Shown here: in pieces, positions 1-9,057 of the stretch
How positions within the stretch are numbered: the first letter of the stretch is position 1
Layout of the letters: each line of letters opens with the position of its first letter
DNA from: PALSA-1006 sp963733265
Lineage (GTDB): Bacteria > Pseudomonadota > Gammaproteobacteria > Burkholderiales > Gallionellaceae
Assembly (NCBI GenBank): GCA_963733265.1
Contig: CAVTCF010000002.1
Span: 682,001 to 746,000 of the forward strand
Direction: 5' to 3'
DNA: 64,000 nt
Translations under genes and position numbers: made by a program
Notes under the pieces: generated by a model
Seen by the model: the letters and a program-made list of their open reading frames with translations, nothing else
Database searches by the model: none
What the model was told of the DNA's origin: nothing

Positions 1-1536
1 AGAAGCTATTTGTCCGGCAGTCATCAAGAGTTGCGCATCATTTGCAAGTGCATTATTGCACCAGCGATTAATGCTCTCCCGCTCCACCCCCAAGTGCACG
101 CGATTACTCTGGTTAATGCGGTAATCCCCCGCCAGCTCCAGTTGCGTTTTCTTGTTGCTCATCGGAATGTTAACAGCCGACTCATTCTGACCATTCGTTG
201 CATTAATTGTATTACCACCGATATCAAACCAAGAATAGATATTTGATGTCGTACGGTTGTCGCGTTCATTAAACTTCAAGCCAGCGGTCAATGCCAAATC
301 CCTGGTTGTTTGATTGGTCAACTTCAGATCAGCGTGTGTAGTCACCACATTTCCACTGAGAGAACTCTGCGGTAACCCACCTGTTTGCATCACCGCACCA
401 GACATATAACCGTCGTCTTGATTATTTTGAGCATACGAAACTCCTCCGACCAGTTTTGTGGTGGGTGTAAACGTATAACCACCATTCACATTGAGTTGTT
501 CAAAAGTGTTGCTTGGCACCGTACTGAGGTAATTTACAGGGTAGGCAAGCCCTCCCGAAGCGACCTGCGAATTTGCCTGGGCGTTCGACAGTGTTCCCCC
601 TCCGACATACGGATTAGGGAAGCTCACACTATTATTGTTATCGGTGAATACCGAACTGTAAAAACTAGCCGTACCATAAGCCTTTTCGCCCGTCCAGTTG
701 AGCGCCAGATTAAAGGTATCAGTCTTATAATTAGTTGGATTCATCAACATCAAAGGGGATTCACCCTTAAAATTACTGCCGGATGGCCCTGTCGCTGTGG
801 CACTGATGCCATCGGTGCCGGCAGAGATCAATTTCGCGCCACTTTGCACAAGTTGATTGAAATCAAATTTAACGCTCCATTGCCTGTCAATATTATATCC
901 CGCAGTAAGAGTGGCGTTTTGGCGCTCAGAGTAAACATCAGGATTAGTGAAGTCAGCCAACTGAGTAGGAGATAAAATCTGCGTGCCCTTTGGAGCAAAT
1001 CCATTAGGAGTTACAGGTGTACCTCCAACAGTAGCGATGTTACCTGTATTGATAAAGCCAAAATTGGATGGCAACGTAAAATTGTTACCCCCCATCGACC
1101 CTACCAGCGGCGTTTGAAAAGTATCTGTTATTTCGTGGCGCAATTGGTCGAAGCCAAGACCTAAGTTCCATTTGCCCTGATCACTTACTTCTTCGCTAAG
1201 AGCCCGTGAAGTCGTGCCAATATCTGTTCCTTTGAACTGCCAGCGCCAAGTTCCTTCCCCCCCATTGAAGGCATCATACGCATCACCACCACGTATAGTG
1301 AAGTCACCATTCAAATAACCGCCTTTTTTGTTCAGACCATTATATTCACCAAATTTATCTGATGATGCTGACACATTCTCGGCCCCGATATTGATTGAAT
1401 TCGCAGGGTGAGTTAATGAAGTCACGTCATTTTCGTCAGCAAAAGCAACCATAGGTATAGCAAGCATAGCGATCAATGCCCCCTGCACCGCTAACGTTAA
1501 TTTACTGACAACAAAAAGTTCTCTATTTGTTTTCAT
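1..1536 (-). CDS. mtoB: MtrB/MtoB/PioB-family outer-membrane beta-barrel (partial, 3' end outside window)
   Basis: The reading frame opens at an ATG at 1536 and stays open to the window edge, so about 512 residues are visible and the C-terminus is missing. I see a signal peptide of about 33 residues ending AFA, then the family-typical N-terminus with SINIGAENVS and KFGEYNGL, followed by alternating strand-like sequence. Proteins of this family form a porin sheath around a decahaem cytochrome and carry electrons across the outer membrane. The gene lies 24 nt downstream of the decahaem cytochrome gene. I saw no N-terminal CxxC pair of the kind found in Shewanella MtrB. An iron-oxidation role is inferred from family and context. 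Confidence 0.85.
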   Translation of the reverse strand, partial: MKTNRELFVVSKLTLAVQGALIAMLAIPMVAFADENDVTSLTHPANSINIGAENVSASSDKFGEYNGLNKKGGYLNGDFTIRGGDAYDAFNGGEGTWRWQFKGTDIGTTSRALSEEVSDQGKWNLGLGFDQLRHEITDTFQTPLVGSMGGNNFTLPSNFGFINTGNIATVGGTPVTPNGFAPKGTQILSPTQLADFTNPDVYSERQNATLTAGYNIDRQWSVKFDFNQLVQSGAKLISAGTDGISATATGPSGSNFKGESPLMLMNPTNYKTDTFNLALNWTGEKAYGTASFYSSVFTDNNNSVSFPNPYVGGGTLSNAQANSQVASGGLAYPVNYLSTVPSNTFEQLNVNGGYTFTPTTKLVGGVSYAQNNQDDGYMSGAVMQTGGLPQSSLSGNVVTTHADLKLTNQTTRDLALTAGLKFNERDNRTTSNIYSWFDIGGNTINATNGQNESAVNIPMSNKKTQLELAGDYRINQSNRVHLGVERESINRWCNNALANDAQLLMTAGQIAS

Positions 1537-1560
1537 GATTAGTATTCCTTATCCTTAAAA

Positions 1561-2709
1561 TTAGCGTTGCAAAAATGCGCCGGATGGAGAGTTAGACCCA
1601 TGAACCATGACGTGGCAGTTCTGGCAAGCTCGACCTGTATAACTTGAACTAGGTGCTATTCCCTTTGTCGATGCTGTCGCAGATGTTAGACCACCTTGGA
1701 TACCCGCAGCATTACCAGCGGCGGCCGCTTGACTGTTGTGAGGACCATCGTGGCACTCATCGCACAGGAATGGAGCTCGCGATTTCAGCAACGGCGTGAT
1801 GTTAGACCCGTGAGGTGTGTGGCAATTGGTGCAATCCTCAGTAGCAGGTTGATGTTCCCACAGGAACGGACCGCGCTTTTCGGCATGGCAGGTGTAGCAA
1901 GTTTCAGTCACCGTGTTTTTCTTCAGCAACTTTGGCCCGGCCGATCCGTGTGGATTGTGGCAATCCGAGCAAACCACCTTGCCTGCATCTATCGGGTGTG
2001 TTGATATCTTGTGCGTATCGGCACGTTGTTCTTTGTGACAAGTAAAGCAGACCTCGGTTTGTGTCTTTCTATCACGAACCTTGTCGGCTGGGGCATGAAT
2101 CACGTGGCAGCTATTGCAGGCCATTTCATTTTTCTGATGCTGGCTACCATCCCAGTTAGAGCGGGCAGTTCCTTTGTGGCAGGTTAGACACTGGGCAGCA
2201 AGCACTCTGTCGTCGGTTGCCGCATAAGTTCCCTTCTTGAAAATAATGTCCGGTGCTGCGCGCCCACTCACATTAGGATCGCCATGCAAATGTTTCTCAC
2301 TTTCTCCGTGGCAACTCTGGCAAGTAGGTGTACGGGGATCACCCTTAACCCCGTGCTTGGTCTGATATATAGCCAGAATAGGAGTTGCTTCACTTTCATC
2401 ATGGCAGCGGGTGCAAATTCTATCTTTTTGCAGAGCCTGCTTGGCTGAGCTAAGTGTTCCGCCGCCAATGTCCGGCAGCTGATTTGCTGAAGGTAACGGT
2501 GTTGTTGCTGACGGTTGAGATTGTGTAGCTGGTTCGACTTGAGCAGGAGATTGGACTTGCGTGGAAGACTGAACTGGTAACGGGGGTTGTGCTTGCGTTG
2601 CTGGTTGACTTGCTGAGTTTGGCTGGATTTCCTCAGCCGTCAAAGTTGGCGCGATTCCGACTCCTGCAATGAACGCGCACAACACCATTGTCTTCTGTAA
2701 TAATCTCAT
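1561..2709 (-). CDS. mtoA: Decahaem c-type cytochrome, MtrA/MtoA/DmsE family
   Basis: A 382-residue protein with a Sec signal peptide (cleavage near TAEE), a low-complexity Gln/Pro/Thr linker to about residue 75, then exactly ten CxxCH haem motifs (CTRCH, CQSCH, CLTCH, CNSCH, CFTCH, CSDCH, CYTCH, CTNCH, CDECH, CQNCH). The segment GPFLWEH before CTNCH and the HGSNSPSG ending are typical of MtrA/MtoA proteins. The product should sit in the periplasm inside the adjacent barrel and pass electrons across the outer membrane. Two monohaem cytochrome genes lie just upstream and the barrel gene follows. The family call is firm. The Fe(II)-oxidation direction (Mto rather than Mtr) is inferred from the organism type. 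Confidence 0.85.
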   Translation of the reverse strand: MRLLQKTMVLCAFIAGVGIAPTLTAEEIQPNSASQPATQAQPPLPVQSSTQVQSPAQVEPATQSQPSATTPLPSANQLPDIGGGTLSSAKQALQKDRICTRCHDESEATPILAIYQTKHGVKGDPRTPTCQSCHGESEKHLHGDPNVSGRAAPDIIFKKGTYAATDDRVLAAQCLTCHKGTARSNWDGSQHQKNEMACNSCHVIHAPADKVRDRKTQTEVCFTCHKEQRADTHKISTHPIDAGKVVCSDCHNPHGSAGPKLLKKNTVTETCYTCHAEKRGPFLWEHQPATEDCTNCHTPHGSNITPLLKSRAPFLCDECHDGPHNSQAAAAGNAAGIQGGLTSATASTKGIAPSSSYTGRACQNCHVMVHGSNSPSGAFLQR

Positions 2710-2777
2710 TTTCCACTCCTTTTGTTATTCTTTAAATATTCCTTAGCGAGATCTATTCTCCAGGCGCAACTACTTTA

Positions 2778-3152
2778 CTACTGGGCAAGAATCCAATTCA
2801 CCAGATTCTTGATCTTGTTAATATCCGTAGTCTTGTCAAACTTGTGGGTTTCAAAATGCCCATCGGAGAGCTTGACGCGGTCTTCACCGGAAGTAATGTG
2901 CTTGACCAGCTTGTCTTGCGCACCTGCCTGATCTTTATATTTGTAAGCGATGGCCTGATAGGAAGGCCCCTCCTTTTTCCTGTCGACAGCATGACAGCGC
3001 AAGCAGTGATCCGAGCGCGCCAGCTTTTTCGCGGCAACGGCGTCCACCTTCTCTACGACGACATCTTCAGCAAATACCTGTGACGAAAAGACCAGAACAG
3101 TTGCTCCAGCCAATAAACTGGCCACAATATTACTACGTGATAGATAGCTCAT
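2778..3152 (-). CDS. Small monohaem cytochrome c, candidate periplasmic electron shuttle
   Basis: About 124 residues from the ATG at 3152, which has a GGGAG ribosome site six bases upstream; an ATG at 3176 in frame is less likely. A signal peptide ends near VFAED, followed by one CLRCH haem motif. The rest is class I-like, with KEGPSYQAIAYKYK and a C-terminal NLVNWILAQ helix. No methionine follows the haem motif, so the usual His/Met ligation is not obvious; the histidines in KHITSGE and DGHFETH are conserved in the neighbouring paralogue. It lies upstream of the decahaem gene, in the role MtoD plays in Sideroxydans, but I cannot establish orthology. Confidence 0.8.
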   Translation of the reverse strand: MSYLSRSNIVASLLAGATVLVFSSQVFAEDVVVEKVDAVAAKKLARSDHCLRCHAVDRKKEGPSYQAIAYKYKDQAGAQDKLVKHITSGEDRVKLSDGHFETHKFDKTTDINKIKNLVNWILAQ

Positions 3153-3195
3153 TTGTTGCTCCCAATATTTCAGCAAGGAATTTTATTTCAGTAAA

Positions 3196-3546
3196 CTAAA
3201 GTGACAGTATCCAGTCGATCAAGTTTTTGATTTCTTCCGGAGAGGCTTTTCCCTGAATATTCTTGTGGTCTTCTTCATGACCGTCCGGGAATTTTGCTTT
3301 TTCACCCGATGTTACGTGGTGAATTAATTTTGCTTCGGCGTCGGGTTTGCCCTTATATTTTGCTGCTACTTTGTTGTAGGCGGGGCCGTCTTTTTCTTTG
3401 GTTTCGCCATGGCATTTAAAACAATTATTTGCTCTGGCCAATGATTTTGCTGCTTCTACATCAACAGCCGCAGTCGCATTAAAAGAAAAAGCAAACAGAC
3501 CAGCAACAATTCCACTCAATACAACAACTCTGACTTGACTACGCAT
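3196..3546 (-). CDS. Small monohaem cytochrome c, paralogue of the next gene
   Basis: About 116 residues from the ATG at 3546, chosen because AGGAG lies eight bases upstream; an in-frame ATG at 3564 lacks this. It has a signal peptide (to about NATA), one CFKCH motif, and the same architecture as the gene at 2778: DGPAYNKVAAKYK, HHVTSGE, FPDGHEEDH, NLIDWILSL. It also has no methionine after the haem motif. It is the first visible gene of the cytochrome-barrel cluster, with the promoter presumably in the AT-rich stretch upstream. A role as periplasmic carrier between the outer-membrane conduit and inner-membrane acceptors is inference. Confidence 0.8.
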   Translation of the reverse strand: MRSQVRVVVLSGIVAGLFAFSFNATAAVDVEAAKSLARANNCFKCHGETKEKDGPAYNKVAAKYKGKPDAEAKLIHHVTSGEKAKFPDGHEEDHKNIQGKASPEEIKNLIDWILSL

Positions 3547-4104
3547 TTTTATATCTCCTGACAAAATTTAACAAAAATTTTCATAAAATCTACAAGACGT
3601 ACGCATATTTACACAATTAATTTTCTATTTCTATAAGTAGTATTACGTATCCGCCTTATTTCATAACTAAAGTAATTTTTTTCTTGATGCCTACTTCAAC
3701 ACTTGCTATATTGTCTAGCCTTGAAATTTGAGCGACTTACTTTTCAAACCGTAAAGCGTATATCAATACTCTTCTCGTTCTCTACAGCCTACAGCGTTTC
3801 AAGCCCAAGTAGCATTATTCGTAAATTCAATAAAGAACAGGCAAACTAGTTAAATCTCAGCTCAACTTTTGTTGCAAAAATACCAACCATATTGCTTCAC
3901 AGAATAGTAACGATAGTTTGTTGCAAAATTACTAACAGCTATTCGTATCGGAACTCATTTCCCCTAATCACGTCTGTGCTTTAGGTAACAGATGTGGCTT
4001 GAGATTGGTTTAAGGATGAATGTAAATAGTCGCCATATCTGCCCAGCGTGGCACGCTGGGCAGATATGGCGTTGTTATGGACTATTGATTAAGAAGCCGT
4101 GGAA
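3547..4104. promoter_or_regulatory. AT-rich intergenic region upstream of the cytochrome cluster
   Basis: No gene seen in about 560 bases. It holds a 12-base direct repeat, TTTGTTGCAAAA, at 3868-3879 and 3917-3928 (start spacing 49), a possible protein-binding pair, and a strong hairpin at 4031-4071 listed separately. The promoter of the cytochrome operon should lie here on the minus strand; I did not identify its boxes with confidence. Confidence 0.45.
4031..4071 (-). terminator. 19-bp perfect inverted repeat with 3-nt loop
   Basis: Bases 4031-4049 pair perfectly with 4053-4071 around the loop GGC. It lies 33 bases past the stop codon of ppiD on the minus strand, where a terminator is expected. 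The T-run after it is weak (ACTATTTACA), so it could act as a transcript 3'-end stabiliser or as a symmetric binding site instead. Confidence 0.6.
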
Positions 4105-5994
4105 TTACTTTTTGTCGTCTGCCGCAAAAGACTGAATCTTAATGTCGGCATGCGTTTTGGAGTCAGCCAAAAATGACTGCAATAACTCTTCGCCTGTTAT
4201 TTGGCGAATCTGCTGCAAGTAACGATTGCGTTTGACATCGTCAATCGCGGCCGGATCTTTTACTGCATCAACACGCACCAAGGCAAAGCCGTTCTGTGCT
4301 TGCGGTATACCCACATAAGCAGGCAGCTTGGCAGCATTTACTCGAAAAACGAGTTGCGTCAATTCGCCGTCCAAACCGGCATGTTGTGCGCGAGTAATAG
4401 TTTGCACGGGTTGCCAAGTAACTTTCGCTTTTTCACCCTTTTGCAAATGACCCAACAATTCGCCGCCTTGTTTCGCAAGTAAATCCAACGCTTGTTGGTG
4501 TTGCAATTTGTTCTGGATAGCGGCCGACACTTCAGCCAAAGGCCGCACACTTGCGGCTTGATACTCTACAACTCGTGCAGACAACAAAGTATTGGGTGCA
4601 ACTTCCACTGCGCTGGTATTGCGCTTGTTTTTTAATACATCATCCGCAAACACCGCTTGTATCGCCTTGTCTGTCCACACACCACCTGTAGCCGGACCTT
4701 TGATCAGCCAGCCAGCCTGCTGTACGGGTACTTTTACCAAATCCGCAGCCGGCTTAAGGCTGTCGCTTTGCTCGTAAACCGTATTGCTAAATTTCTCGGC
4801 CAGTTCGGCGAATTTGTCGCTTGCTTTTTGCGTCTTCAGGCGCTGTCCGATAAATCCCTTCACCTCGGCCAGAGACTGAGTCTTGCCTGCTTTAATTGCC
4901 GTCAGTTTGATGATATGGAAACCAAAATCAGATTGCACCAAATCGCTCGTTTCGCCCACTTTGAGTTTATACACTGCATCTTCAAAAGGTTTGACCATTG
5001 TGCCGCGACCAAACGTGCCCAAATCGCCCCCGTTTGCTGCCGAACCGGGGTCTTGTGAATATTGCTTCGCCAATGCAGCAAAGCTACCCGGCGATTGCTT
5101 CACCTTTGCCAATACTTGCTCTGCTTTCTCTTTTGCCGCTTTCTTCTCCGCATCAGAAGCCTGCGCGGAAACTGAAATCAGAATATGGGATGCCTGACGT
5201 TGCTCCTGAGTACTAAACTCGGTTTGATGTTCTTCAAAGTATTTTGATATCTCCGCATCATCAACCGCGATTTGCGGCAATAATGCTTCCGAAGAGAATA
5301 CGACGTACTCAACTTTTGCGCGCTCTGGCGTTTTAAATTCACTCTGATTTTTCTTGTAATAGTCGTCAATGGCAGCCGCATCCACTTTGACTTGTTTTGT
5401 GAGCGACTCCAGATCAAACTTGACCAAACTCACGACACGTTGCTGCTCGTTCAAACGAATCAAATTATCAACTACCAAGCTTGAGGCAAACCCGTTTTGA
5501 GTATAAGCATCGGTTAACTCGCGTGAGCTTAATTGCTGGCGAACCTTTGCTTCAAATAGTGGCGGTGACAAATTTTGCGCGCTCAATACTGTTTCATATT
5601 GCTGCTTGTCGAATTTTCCATCCTTTTGGAAAGCGCCAATTCCGGCAATGACTTCGGCAAGCTGTTCATCCGTCACTGTCAATCCGGTTTTATGTGCCTC
5701 TGTCCCCAGCAGATGCTGTGTCACAAGACCTTCCAAAATTTGATGCTTAATTTCGGGTTTATCAAAAATCGTCTGGTCGAACGATGGCCCTGCCATTTCG
5801 CGCATTCTTTGTTCTTGTTGGCGTACCGCATTATCAAATTCTTGAGGAGTAACCTTGTCGCCATTTACCGAAGCTAACGACTCCCCGCCACCGGACTTGC
5901 GGTAAGAGTCCACCCCCCAAAACGCAAATGGCAAAATGATGAGCAACAATACGAACTGCACAACCCGCTTTTTCTCATGCACGAAATCAAACAT
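4105..5994 (-). CDS. ppiD: Peptidyl-prolyl cis-trans isomerase D (periplasmic folding chaperone)
   Basis: A 629-residue protein with the standard PpiD layout: a short cytoplasmic N-terminus (MFDFVHEKKR), one transmembrane segment at about residues 13-30, a SurA-like chaperone domain, then a parvulin/PpiC domain at about 265-365 (ASHILIS, GGDLGTFGRG, FGFHIIKL), and a C-terminal chaperone lobe. Length matches the family (about 620). The product is inner-membrane anchored, works near the Sec translocon and helps fold exported proteins. It is transcribed alone: a terminator-like hairpin precedes it (6036-6060) and another follows (4031-4071). A housekeeping gene with nothing odd in its sequence. 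Confidence 0.93.
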   Translation of the reverse strand: MFDFVHEKKRVVQFVLLLIILPFAFWGVDSYRKSGGGESLASVNGDKVTPQEFDNAVRQQEQRMREMAGPSFDQTIFDKPEIKHQILEGLVTQHLLGTEAHKTGLTVTDEQLAEVIAGIGAFQKDGKFDKQQYETVLSAQNLSPPLFEAKVRQQLSSRELTDAYTQNGFASSLVVDNLIRLNEQQRVVSLVKFDLESLTKQVKVDAAAIDDYYKKNQSEFKTPERAKVEYVVFSSEALLPQIAVDDAEISKYFEEHQTEFSTQEQRQASHILISVSAQASDAEKKAAKEKAEQVLAKVKQSPGSFAALAKQYSQDPGSAANGGDLGTFGRGTMVKPFEDAVYKLKVGETSDLVQSDFGFHIIKLTAIKAGKTQSLAEVKGFIGQRLKTQKASDKFAELAEKFSNTVYEQSDSLKPAADLVKVPVQQAGWLIKGPATGGVWTDKAIQAVFADDVLKNKRNTSAVEVAPNTLLSARVVEYQAASVRPLAEVSAAIQNKLQHQQALDLLAKQGGELLGHLQKGEKAKVTWQPVQTITRAQHAGLDGELTQLVFRVNAAKLPAYVGIPQAQNGFALVRVDAVKDPAAIDDVKRNRYLQQIRQITGEELLQSFLADSKTHADIKIQSFAADDKK

Positions 5995-6035
5995 AGCGAC
6001 CTACCTAATTAAAAATAATTTTTTGTATAAAGTAC

Positions 6036-6060
6036 GAAAAAAGGCGAACTCACGTTCACC
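6036..6060 (-). terminator. Rho-independent terminator after pelG
   Basis: On the minus strand a 7-bp stem (GGTGAAC/GTTCGCC, one G-T pair) with loop GTGA is followed at once by a run of six T. It separates the pel operon, ending at 6176, from ppiD. Confidence 0.75.
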
Positions 6061-6175
6061 TTTGTTTAGCGGATAAAATCCACTGACAATAGAGCCACGC
6101 AGTATAGCAATTGATTAAAGCAAATGCCACTGCCTGAGAACGCCCATTACAACATAACCACAGATAAATCGCCCG

Positions 6176-7549
6176 TTACTGCAGCATGAAAGTCTCATAT
6201 TCAAGCAAATCGAGCTTACGAGAAAGCAAATACATTCCTGTCAACACGGTGATCAATAACGACAAAGCGAAACCGTAGCCATAATAATACGCGCCAAGGT
6301 ATAGACTCAGGAAAGTCAACAGAATATTTGTAATCAAAAACAACAGACAAAGAAATACGACGATGCGACGTTTATCGAGATAAAAAAAGACATTTAATAC
6401 CCCGAGCAAAACTACCTGCAGTCCGGCAGCAACAACATCAATATATAACAATGGCAAATAAAGAGTTGAGATACCCAACCAGCCAAGCAATCTTTCACCC
6501 AGTACAAAAACCAGAAGTACTGCGATAGCCTGTATTTTGACAATCTCAAACAAACCCTGTCTCACCGTGAATAACATATTGTCGCGCATAGTTTCAATGT
6601 GATCGAGTGAGCCACCTTCACGCACGGCGTCGTAAAATTTTTCGTAGTACTCAACAAAGTCTGTTTCTATTCGCACCAAAAAAACCGCCATACCCGGAAT
6701 GATTGCCAGATAGGCGAGAAAGATCGGAAAGTCGTAAATAAGTGATGCGCGTAATGCCCCGATAATGTTCTGGCTGGTATCCGGATAGAACCAGAAAGTC
6801 AATTTGTCCGCCCAAACCGCCAGATTATAAATAAATCCGGCCCAAACCAAGCTGATGTACATTGCTCCCGGGCGCATAAAATCAAAAGCGATGGTCGCAT
6901 CCTGCAGCGGAAAAGTGCGCAGCGTCAGCGTTACCATGCCGAATAAAAGCACAAAATGACCTATGACGAAGCCAAACAACAAACCTTCCATCCCCTTTGA
7001 TCTCAATAGCAACGCCCCGAACACTGTCACGGAATAGCCGATTGCGAATAAAACTACGATCTCTTTGTATTGCTTCATACCGGAAAGGAAAATTGTTGCC
7101 ACCCATATCGCGCACAGAATGACAAAACCTGAAAGCATGAGCAAACGATACGTCATACTCATTCCCGAAAAGAATAAAAATATTGCCAGCAATCCGAAAG
7201 CACCGCTGGCGCTTATAACGACCAGCAGCATGCCATTGAAATTCGGCAACACCTGTTTGTCCTGCTTCTTGAACAAGCTGTCGGCAATAAAACGGGTAAA
7301 ACCCAATTGAATGAAACCCGTCAAGATTAAAGAACTGAGGATAAGATAAGTAACTGACACCTGAAACTGCACAATTGCCACATGCGGAAACACCACGCCA
7401 ATACTCAAAAAGCCGACGAAGAGAATACCGACGATAGATAGGACCCAAGGACCGGAGCTTATAATGCCGGCATAAGCATAGGCTTGAAACATGCCGAAAT
7501 AGCTGTCTTTTTCAAGCAGTTTGCGCAGTTCAAAACCTATTCCTGCCAT
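6176..7549 (-). CDS. pelG: PelG, inner-membrane exopolysaccharide transporter
   Basis: A 457-residue polytopic membrane protein with about twelve hydrophobic segments and the characteristic start MAGIGFELRKLLEKDS. PelG belongs to the polysaccharide-transporter/flippase-like group and forms the inner-membrane Pel synthase complex with PelD, PelE and PelF, moving the growing amino-sugar polymer into the periplasm. Length matches the Pseudomonas protein (about 456). Its start overlaps the end of pelF by 13 nt, which suggests translational coupling, and it is the last gene of the operon. Confidence 0.95.
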   Translation of the reverse strand: MAGIGFELRKLLEKDSYFGMFQAYAYAGIISSGPWVLSIVGILFVGFLSIGVVFPHVAIVQFQVSVTYLILSSLILTGFIQLGFTRFIADSLFKKQDKQVLPNFNGMLLVVISASGAFGLLAIFLFFSGMSMTYRLLMLSGFVILCAIWVATIFLSGMKQYKEIVVLFAIGYSVTVFGALLLRSKGMEGLLFGFVIGHFVLLFGMVTLTLRTFPLQDATIAFDFMRPGAMYISLVWAGFIYNLAVWADKLTFWFYPDTSQNIIGALRASLIYDFPIFLAYLAIIPGMAVFLVRIETDFVEYYEKFYDAVREGGSLDHIETMRDNMLFTVRQGLFEIVKIQAIAVLLVFVLGERLLGWLGISTLYLPLLYIDVVAAGLQVVLLGVLNVFFYLDKRRIVVFLCLLFLITNILLTFLSLYLGAYYYGYGFALSLLITVLTGMYLLSRKLDLLEYETFMLQ

Positions 7550-9057
7550 AGCAATACCTCTTCATAAATGGCCCGGTAGCTGGCAAACATTTTTTCCTGA
7601 GTGTAGTAAGTCTCTACACGTTTTATCCCTGCCTCGCTTGCTGTTCTCCAGACAGCCTCGTCTGTGATCAATTCCAGCGAAGCTTCCGCCAAAGCTTGCG
7701 GATCGGCGATTCCCACAATGCGTCCGGCTGCACCGAATGCCTGATCTTGCGTATCGAGACCGTGTATCAATTGTCGGCATGAACCCACATCGGTACTTAC
7801 TGCCGGCACTCCGGCAGCAAATCCTTCCAACAAGACCAGCGGCAATCCTTCGCTGATCGAGCTCAGTACAACCAGGCCGACTTTAGGCAACAGTTCCGTC
7901 ATTTGCTGAAAACCCAAAAATTTTACGTGGCTAGCCAGATCCAAACCGTCTACCAAATCGCGGCATTCATTCACATAATCCGGATCTTCATCTTCCGGTC
8001 CTGCAATCCAGCCTTCCGCCTCAGGCATACGATTGACCACGGTGCGCATTGCCCTGATGAAAGTCTTGATGTCTTTTATAGGCACAACCCGGCCTATCAA
8101 ACACAGGACAGGAGGAGGCAAAGATGGACGCTGGGTTCGCAATGGGGAAAAACGGGCCACGTTTACACCGTTAGGAATGTTACTGGTGCGTTGTGCAGGT
8201 GCGCCATCTTCTATTTGACGCAAACGATTTGCTTCAAACAAAGCGACTATATGATCGGCACTATCATAACAACGCGAGCCTAGTGCTTGAAAAAAGCGTA
8301 TCCAGAGTTGTCTGAAATAGCTGATTTCAGTCGGGTCGCGCTGAAAAACATTACGGTTGTCTTTGACCCATTGCGCCTGAAAAAGATCAATCTTGCGTTC
8401 CTTGGTATAAATACCGTGTTCAGATAATATTAACGGTAATCCTGTTTTTTCTTTGAGCAATGCGCCTAGCAATCCGGCATAGCCTGTCGAAACTGTATGA
8501 AAAGCGCGTACTGGAATAAAATTCTCGGCAATATCGGCCAGCAGCCAGACTGGGGCATGCATTGAACGTACTGTCCAGAAATAATCCACAAACGAGGGAT
8601 CTGTACAGTATTTCTGGTATTTCTGTTTTATGAAATCCCAGGCTTCCTCGCTGTACAAAAAAGTTTCCAGACTTGCACCGCCATTGGCAGACATTTCCGG
8701 AATTAGCTTGCGAAAAGTCTCCAGTGCATCCGAATTGGTTTCAGCAAATCGAAAACATTCGTGCAGATGCATAATATCTCCGAAAACTGCCGTATCTCCG
8801 TGAATCGGGCGCACAGGGGGAGCTGCGTGTTGGTTATGCAAGTAATGGGTTTCAAGATGAACCACATTGTCCGGCAAGCTATATTTTGCATCGCCGTAAT
8901 CCTCAGCCCTGCTACCGATGAAAATCAAAGCAAAGGTATATTGGGGAAAGCCGCGAATAATCTGGTTAACCCAACTGGATACTCCGCCGGAGACATACGG
9001 AAACGTGCCCTCCAGTAACAGTCCGATATCGGCCCGTTGTGCGCGCGGCAACTTCAT
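7537..9057 (-). CDS. pelF: PelF, cytosolic GT4-family glycosyltransferase
   Basis: A 506-residue soluble protein. The N-terminal lobe begins with DIGLLLEGTFPYVSGGVSSW, typical of PelF; the C-terminal lobe has the retaining GT4 signature ISEGLPLVLLEGFAAG with the two acidic residues seven apart. PelF polymerises the GalNAc/GlcNAc-rich Pel chain from UDP-sugar donors. The gene overlaps pelE upstream (4 nt, ATGA-type) and pelG downstream (13 nt). Length matches the family (about 507). Confidence 0.95.
   Translation of the reverse strand: MKLPRAQRADIGLLLEGTFPYVSGGVSSWVNQIIRGFPQYTFALIFIGSRAEDYGDAKYSLPDNVVHLETHYLHNQHAAPPVRPIHGDTAVFGDIMHLHECFRFAETNSDALETFRKLIPEMSANGGASLETFLYSEEAWDFIKQKYQKYCTDPSFVDYFWTVRSMHAPVWLLADIAENFIPVRAFHTVSTGYAGLLGALLKEKTGLPLILSEHGIYTKERKIDLFQAQWVKDNRNVFQRDPTEISYFRQLWIRFFQALGSRCYDSADHIVALFEANRLRQIEDGAPAQRTSNIPNGVNVARFSPLRTQRPSLPPPVLCLIGRVVPIKDIKTFIRAMRTVVNRMPEAEGWIAGPEDEDPDYVNECRDLVDGLDLASHVKFLGFQQMTELLPKVGLVVLSSISEGLPLVLLEGFAAGVPAVSTDVGSCRQLIHGLDTQDQAFGAAGRIVGIADPQALAEASLELITDEAVWRTASEAGIKRVETYYTQEKMFASYRAIYEEVLLWQE

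Noticed and set aside
385..975. Plus-strand open frame at the window start
   Set aside because: It is antisense to the MtoB-like barrel, whose frame has a signal peptide and family motifs.
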